From NCBI GenBank assembly GCA_027924645.1, contig BSBN01001483.1:806001-870000 (forward strand): a stretch of DNA of 64,000 nucleotides. The letters are read 5' to 3'. Origin of the DNA: Cunninghamia lanceolata. Taxonomy: Eukaryota > Streptophyta > Pinopsida > Cupressales > Cupressaceae. Within the stretch, counting starts at the first letter, position 1. The number at the start of each line of letters is the position of its first letter. The notes under the pieces were generated by a model, which was not told the origin of the DNA, did not search any database, and was given only the letters and a program-made list of their open reading frames with translations. Below, one piece after another: positions 58,339-64,000 of this stretch. The position numbers were made by a program, and so were the translations under genes.

Positions 58339-59575
58339 CTACACGATCTCTGCAAAACCTGTTATAAACTTTCGAACAAAGTTAATTTTACCAAAAAATG
58401 ATTTCAACTCTTTCATACTGTTTGGTATTTGCAAATTTTTTATGGATTCTATTCTATCTGGATCAATTGAAATTCCACCTTCAGAAATGACATGGCCTAA
58501 TAATTTACCTTCAGTTACGCCAAATATACATTTCTTGGGATTAAGGGAAATCCCATACCTTTCACACCGCTTGAGTACTTTCCTGAGATCTTCAGCGTGA
58601 GTGGATGCATCCTTGGAATACATAGTCAAATCATCCATATACATAACAATGCACTTACCTGATAATCCACAGAATGCGATGTCCATGGCTCTCTAAAAAG
58701 TAGCACTTGCATTGATCAGACCAAAAGGCATTCTTCTATACGCATAATTTCCCCATTTACAAGTGAAGGTGGTTTTCAGTCTTTCTCTATTAATTAAGAC
58801 CTGATTATAACCTGAAAAACCATCTAAAAAAGACATCATCTTCGAGCCATTTACTGCTTGAAGTACTTCGTCTATTGAGGGCAGAGGATAATTATTCTTT
58901 TCAGAAGCTTTGTTTAAATTTCTAAAGTCTACGCATAACCTGATGTCTCCGTTTTTCTTCCTCACTGGTACTAAGTTAGCTACCCAGACAGAATGTCTGA
59001 CTGGGAAAATTATTCCAGCAGACAGTAATTTTTTAACTTCCTCAAAGATTAAAGGTTCTAGAATGGCATTCACAGGCCTCTGTTTCTGCCTAAATGGTTT
59101 GACTTCTTTTCTTAAAGGTATTACGTGAGTTATGATGGACTCATCAAATGTTTTCAAGTCTTCATAAGTCCATGCTATGACACGTTTATATTCTTTTAGC
59201 ACGTCTAAAACCTCTTTTCTAATTTTCTCAGAGCAAGCTTTCCCAATTAGTACATTTTGTGGATTTAGCTCTGTCCCTAAGTTATGTAAATCACACTTAC
59301 CCCCTTTTGTTTTGGGCAACTCCCTCTGTCTCACTACTCCATCAAAGTCAAAGATATGTTCTAATTGAATTACTCCTCTTCGTAAGAAGCTGCTCTTTAA
59401 GTCGATTATATCCTCTTCGTCCCATGTTACTTCAGGCCTTTCTTGTTCATCAATGATTTGAGCCTCAAATGCCTCATTACAAGTCAAAAAATCAATAATT
59501 TGCTGATCCCCTCCAAATACCTGAAAGTGTGTAACGTTGTCTGGTATACTGGGTATGTTAACTAGCTCAACAACA
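58339..59575 (-). pseudogene. G6 reverse transcriptase
   Basis: This is a nearly intact gypsy RT in one frame: KPFRQKQRPVNAILEPL, WVANLVPVRKKNGDIRLCVDFRNLNKASEKNNYPLP, FLDGFSGYNQV, YRRMPFGLINASATF, then a TAG at 58690 and YMDDL at 58627-58641, followed by LNPKKCIFGVTEGKLLGHVI. Catalytic Asp residues are present. The segment from 59130 to 59575 links it to the upstream RNase H in the same frame, with a single stop at about 59575. Confidence 0.9.
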
Positions 59576-59577
59576 AA

Positions 59578-59991
59578 TCATCTCAATCCTGACAGTGTCA
59601 ATGGTTCTAATGTACTAGCAGCAACTGCTAGCACATCTGGCCTGTGATTCATCTCTCTGGGGATGTGCTCTATGTTAAAAGCATCAAACGAATCTATTAA
59701 ACCCCATACTCTATGTCTGTAACTAATCATTTTCTTGTAATTGCAGGCATATAGTTTCCTCACTTGTCTGACTACTAATTCAGAGTCTGAAAATACTCTG
59801 ATTGTCTTCACTCTTTTCTTGATGGCCATGACAAGTCCTAAAATTAGGGCCTCATATTCAGCAATATTGTTAGTACAGGAAAATTGTAACCTATATGCTG
59901 CCAGATGTGATTTACCTTGAGGATCTATGAGTTCAACACCTGCACCTGTGCCCTGTTTTGATTTAGACCCATCACATTTTAACATCCACAT
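59578..59991 (-). pseudogene. G6 RNase H upstream of RT
   Basis: An open stretch of 137 codons carries LKCDGSKSKQGTGAGVEL (Asp), CTNNIAEYEALILGL (Glu), VFSDSELVVRQV (Asp) and NHRPDVLAVAAS (Asp), the complete acidic set of an RNase H. It has a YRHRVWGLIDSFDAFNIEHIPRE segment shared almost word for word with G5. It lies in the RT frame and upstream of it, so both belong to one polyprotein. Plant Tat elements are known to carry an added archaeal-type RNase H; that this is the same lineage is inferred. Confidence 0.88.
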
Positions 59992-60748
59992 GCCATCTTT
60001 ACTTTTCTGACCTTTTTATCTTAGCATGCATGGTCTCTTTTATTGCCTGTGGGGTGTTGTCCTATTTATTCATGGGTTTTTCTATTTGGTTAACTTGCAT
60101 ACGTGTGTTTTTAATTTGCAACTCAGAAAAACAACTACCCTTGTCTCTTATTTCTTTTCCTAAATCTGGAATCAATGCATCTATATCATCCTGAACATAT
60201 TTCTGTGTTGGATCAGGACTCTCACTTTCCTCTTGTAACTCTACCCTCCCTATGCATTTTTTGTATTCATATTCAATGATGTCTTTGCATATTTCACAAC
60301 TCTCCTCAGAATGTTGCCTATCATGGACTCTACACCTGTTTTTATACAATTTACATTGGACCGGCAGATTGTGTTTAACACATTCTTCCACCTCTTGTCT
60401 AATGGCATGACCAAATTTGCCTATTGCATTGCTTTCTTCATCTGAAGAATTTCCATTAGACTCAATGAATGATGCTGTCCTATTGCTAACACATTTTTTT
60501 CTAATGTTTAACATCATGATCTCTTCAATCTGCACCCCATTGTTGGTAATTCTATACACACCTGGTTCAATAGCAGCATATAATATTTCATTAGTTCGAT
60601 TATACTCTGTTATCATATGTTTCATTCTGGGCTTTGCCTCTATTCTGATCTGGTTTGGGATACCTCTCCAAGGTAACCACATATGTGAAAAGTCAGTGGC
60701 CATATATCCATTTAATGTCTTGGACCAATCCCTACTCAGCAACATTCC
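59992..60748 (-). pseudogene. G6 linker between protease and RNase H with Cys/His motif
   Basis: After the protease come a MLLSRDWSKTLNGYM segment (typical of the protease end in this group), SHMWLPWRGIPNQIRIEAKPRMKHMI, and an acidic stretch. A RCRVHDRQHSEESCEIC motif (about 60286-60340) fits C-x2-H-x3-H-x4-C and is followed by coiled-coil-like residues. The frame shifts near 60000-60060 before RNase H begins. Confidence 0.75.
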
Positions 60749-61373
60749 TTAATTTATGGGTATAGCCACTACTTGAATGTCAATGATTTGGCTTACCCTA
60801 GGGTCTGAAGCTAATTGCATTTGAATGTTTATGAGTTCTCCTATCACGCTAACCTCAGTCTTATCTAATTGTGTGACAACCTTGGCAGATTTGGTGGGAG
60901 TCAACCCGAGAGTTTTACATATTCCTAAGGGCATTATATTGGTCGAGGCACCAGAATCTACCATGCAATTGTGTATATTCTTTCCACACAATCTAACAGT
61001 TAACAAGAAAGGGGGAGTATCCCTCTTATCCGCATTTATCACTACATTTGTATTGGAAGGCTGCTCAACTTTCTTATTTTTCACTCTAGGTGATGAATCT
61101 CTATTAGGAACAGTTATATCAGCAGACACCTCGTTTGTCATGTATGTATCCAGGGATTTTATAAAAGCATTCCTAATCCCTGGGGTCGTCAATAATTCAT
61201 TTAGAGGTATACTGACCTTAATTTTCTTTATTTCCTCTGACAAGTAACTCATTAATCTTGTTGTCTCTATTGCTTTAGTTTTACTTGTTTGATCCTTTTG
61301 TATTGTTGTTCCGTTATCTGTGTGCTGACTAGCTTTAAGTATGGCAGGATTGTTGCTAGCATTCTAATCTAGG
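60749..61373 (-). pseudogene. G6 aspartic protease
   Basis: NCMVDSGASTNIMPLGIC gives an intact retropepsin active site (DSG codons at 60950-60958), followed by LTPTKSAKVVTQLDKTEVSVIGEL. It is open for 167 codons from 61252, and upstream sequence in the same frame joins gag after a TAG near 61366. G5 has the same domain with DSR. The enzyme would cut the polyprotein. Confidence 0.88.
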
Positions 61374-63316
61374 GGTGTATTGATGTTATTCAGAGGAGTG
61401 GAAGTGGTAAAAGGTCCTCCTGACCTAGGGTTGTTCCTCAAATTGTAGGTGTGTTTTTTATTTGCCTGTTGAAAGGCCTGCACCTCTTCTGTTTCAGTTA
61501 ATACTTCATTTTCAGATTCAAAGGGAAACTAAAAAGCATTTAACACAAAGGCTGATTCAGGATAAAGATTTTCACAACAGTATGGTTCATCCTCTAGTAA
61601 TTCATCCTCATTCTCTTCTGCAGTTGCAAAGGTAAATGTTTCTAAGACTAATGCTGTGTCATATCCTGAGGGTACTACCTCATTACCCTTAGGAATGAGA
61701 AATTCAGAGGTAGGGGGCTGCACCTCTATGTTAAAAATGCTGGCTGCTAAGTGGAATTGTGGACAGTCGTGCTCAGCATGGGCATTGGTATTGTGAAATC
61801 TGCACCAATTTTTGGGTGCTGTGTTGGCCATTTGTATGCCAGCCATTTGTTTTGCATCATGATTATCTATATTCTCAAAAGGAGAAGCTAGAGTACCATT
61901 GTTGGGCCCAGTGTTCCATGTCTTGGGCGGCCTAGGTTGATTCTGATTTCTGTTATTATTGCCCCAGGTCCTATTATCTATTACTGGCCCTCTATTTTGC
62001 ATTGGTTGCCCCTGATTGGGGCCTTGATGCTGATTATAGTTTTGGTTTTGATTGTACTGCTGATTTTGACTGAAACTATAGTTCTGATTTTGGCCTTGGT
62101 TGTGATTTTGATGTTGATTGTAGTTTTGGTTGCCTCTTCCATAGAGATTCTCATTTCTTAGTTGTGTCACTTCAGTGGTTAACCTTTTCAAATGTGTAGT
62201 AATCTCTTTGATTTCTTCCCTATCCTCTTGTGCTTTTGCCACAGTTGCATCCCTAGGAGGTTGGAAGAAAGGCTGACCATTATTTTGACTGTTACTGGAA
62301 GTACTAACCGTGTAAGGAGTTATAGCTTGGATTGGGGTAGGACTATACACAGGTGTGTAAGAAGGAACCAGATTTAATAGTGGAGTGTGTTGCATAGAGG
62401 CTCCATTCCATGGTTGTGTCTAATTCTGCACCCCAAAATTTCCTCCATTAACAAATGGGTTATAAGTTGTATGCCTCATCTCTTGGTTTACTGAGGCTAC
62501 CTCCTTATAGGCTTTGGATATTGAATCTATGTCAGGTTTTCTTTTGACAAACATGGCAGTTAAAGGATCCAAGGTAGCATAGTACATAGCCAATAAGGGA
62601 TCATCATCTATGGTATAAGGGGCTACCAGCCTAGAGTAGGCCTTTTGAAATCTATCATTGAAATTATCAATCAGCTCTCCCTCACCACGTTTTATAGCAG
62701 CCAATTTATGATACAAAGCATAAGGGTCAATGGGTCCCCTAAATCTTGACAGAAATGCTTTTTCCATAAGTGCCCAGGAAGAAATGTAACCGTTGGGTAA
62801 GTTTACATACTAGCTAGAGGCTTGTTCATTAAAGGTGTAGGGAAACAATCTACACACCACATCCTCGTGCTCTAACCTAGCTCTAAAACATGCTTCCTTA
62901 AATATTCTAATATGATCTTCTAGGTCCTGATGCAACTGGTATTTGGGACATATCTTCTCTGGATTTTTGGGCATCTCATGATAATCGTTGAAGAATATGG
63001 GAGAATTGACATCGAAATAAGCCATTGCAGGTGTTTGAGCTTGACCTGAACTTGTAGGAATACCTGGATTGATTGGTGGATTAGGATTTACGGGAGGATT
63101 GCAACCTCTGGGAGTGCCTGAACCAAGATTTAAAGATCTGAACAGGGATTTGTCAGGACTCACAATACTACAGATGTTAAAAGGTGACCCAGGTGGTGTT
63201 CCAGATGAATTTCCAACTTGCGATATTTTTGGATTCCAAATTAAAGGGTTCCTACCTCGCCTTGTATTAGGTAGTTGCACAAATATATCCTCTGAACCGG
63301 ATTTAAACCTAGTCAC
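61374..63316 (-). pseudogene. G6 gag with Asn/Gln-rich domain
   Basis: The N-terminal part (62810-63316) is Pro/Gly/Ser-rich and leads to an HIRIFKEACFRARLEHEDVVCRLFPYTF capsid-like segment. The core continues at 62420-62767 (MEKAFLSRFRGPIDPYALYHKLAAIKRGEGELIDNFNDRF). A TPIQAITPYTV region and a coiled-coil heptad stretch follow, then an Asn/Gln-rich tract (about 62000-62140). A WCRFHNTNAHAEHDCPQF zinc motif (about 61750-61810, C-x2-H-x5-H-x3-C) comes next. Stops at about 62810, 62417 and 61527 are single TAG changes in an otherwise open frame. The Met at 63316 is the most upstream seen. Confidence 0.85.
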
Positions 63317-63369
63317 TCTATTACTATTATTAGCCAGTTTGAAATAAACCCTAACTCAGGAAGGGCCCT

Positions 63370-63395
63370 CCTTCTAGCGCCAGAAAACTGTTGGT
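63370..63395 (-). other. G6 primer-site candidate
   Basis: On the minus strand TTTTCTGGCGCTAGAAGGAGGGC directly follows a CCAACAG junction, upstream of gag. Placement and the TCTGGCGC core suit a non-Met gypsy primer site. No LTR precedes it. Confidence 0.5.
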
Positions 63396-64000
63396 GATGC
63401 AGAACGAGCCTGGAGAAAAAAGAGCCAAGTGGATCACCACGCTGCAAGAATTCGACATGGAAATTATTCCCATGAAGCTGGTCAGAGGGCAGGCGTTGGT
63501 GCAGACAATAGCAAATATGGATCCAGATTTGATAAAACAGCAATATGTATTGAATTCCTAGAGCGCATTAGGCTGGTATGATGATTTAAACACCTTCTTG
63601 ATAGCTGGAAAGTACCCAAAAAGGATGAAAGCTTCTCAGAGGAGAGCTCTGAAGATTAAGGCACAGAAATATATGGTGCAAGGAGGTTTTCTATTCAGGA
63701 GGAACCATGATGGAATTTATCTGAGATGCATAAATAGAGCTGAAGCTGATAAAGTGTTGACAGAACTACATGACAAGTACAGAACCGGCCATGGTTCCCA
63801 TCTAGCTACAACACACAAAATACTGAGGGCGGGCTATTACTGGCCCACAATGTTTAAAGACACCAAGAGTCACATCAAAAGTTGCCACACCTGTCAGACT
63901 GCAGTAGATAAAGGGAGAAATCAGGCCAATCCACTACAACATGTGATTGAATCCAGACCGTTTGCACAGTGGAGCTTGGATTTTATTGGAGTCATCAATC
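63391..64000 (+). pseudogene. G7: inverted copy of the G6-type RNase H end and integrase start
   Basis: On the plus strand this encodes LVMQNEPGEKRAKWI through the linker, KAQKYMVQGGFLFRRNHDGIYLRC, the integrase zinc domain (SCHTCQTAVDKGRN) and LDFIGVIN at the window edge. It is the inverted, diverged counterpart of about 57375-57978; I count about 16 residue differences in 200. It starts abruptly inside RNase H. One TAG lies near 63560. It continues beyond the window. Confidence 0.9.

Larger units (their letters stand above)
57196..63390 (-). mobile_element. G6: Tat-like gypsy element with RNase H upstream of RT
   Basis: One polyprotein runs from about 63316 to 57196 on the minus strand: gag, Asn/Gln-rich region, CxxH zinc motif, protease, second Cys/His motif, RNase H, RT, degenerate RNase H, integrase. 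All gag and protease pieces are in one frame and all later pieces in another, so one frameshift (between about 60060 and 59991) and single stops, mostly TAG, account for most of the damage. The integrase is cut at its second Asp region (57196). At the 5' end TTTTCTGGCGCTAGAAGGAGGGC near 63370-63395 looks like a primer site, but an inverted pol fragment stands where the LTR should be. Confidence 0.85.

Noticed and set aside
61937..62377. Hydrophobic plus-strand ORFs looking like membrane proteins
   Set aside because: They are antisense of the Asn/Gln-rich G6 gag, where GTT/TTG codons give Val/Leu runs.
1..64000. Cellular genes, tRNA or rRNA genes
   Set aside because: I looked for non-retroelement domains and for long open frames on both strands and found none; the tRNA-like matches are retroelement primer sites only.

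Overview
The window is repetitive nuclear DNA from a land plant with a large genome. A gymnosperm is plausible but cannot be proven from this sequence. I found no cellular gene, tRNA or rRNA. Nearly every interpretable stretch belongs to an LTR retrotransposon, and all coding regions carry stops or frameshifts.

Left block (1-29 kb), a nest. The oldest layer is a Ty3/gypsy element on the minus strand (called G0; LTR about 27903-28790, gag 26630-27885, protease 11504-12235). It was split by a giant-LTR chromovirus-type gypsy element (G1, 12236-26624, minus, LTRs 4.5 and 4.9 kb) and by a Sirevirus-like Ty1/copia element (C3, ending at 11503, plus). C3 was itself split by a second Sirevirus-like element (C1, ending at 3960) and by a short-LTR copia element (C2, 5189-9386). 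C2 then took part in a tandem duplication that also copied part of the host element's unusual acidic coiled-coil ORF. Target-site duplications (TSDs) or resumed reading frames support these layers.

Middle block (29-49 kb). A plus-strand, Tat/Ogre-like gypsy relic (T1) has a degenerate CCTAATC-rich leader, a proline-rich ORF and a G-patch domain. It is interrupted by a nearly complete Sirevirus-like element (C4, 33280-40578, TSD CTACT/CTACC) and by a solo LTR (S1, 42478-44456, minus, perfect TSD CTATC). A second plus-strand gypsy relic (T2, about 45.2-49.18 kb) keeps LTR, primer site, gag and part of the protease.

Right block (49-64 kb). Two related minus-strand gypsy elements (G5, G6) share the order protease, Cys/His motif, RNase H, reverse transcriptase, degenerate RNase H, integrase. 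The RNase H upstream of RT keeps its acidic residues, while the RNase H behind RT has lost its first Asp. G5 carries a 1.78-kb tandem duplication inside pol. G6 is joined at its 5' end to an inverted copy of its own pol (G7), which runs off the window.

Stops are mainly TAG or TAA at positions where CAG, CAA or TGG is expected, and CpG is lost in one G1 LTR. Both fit long-term cytosine methylation of silenced elements.
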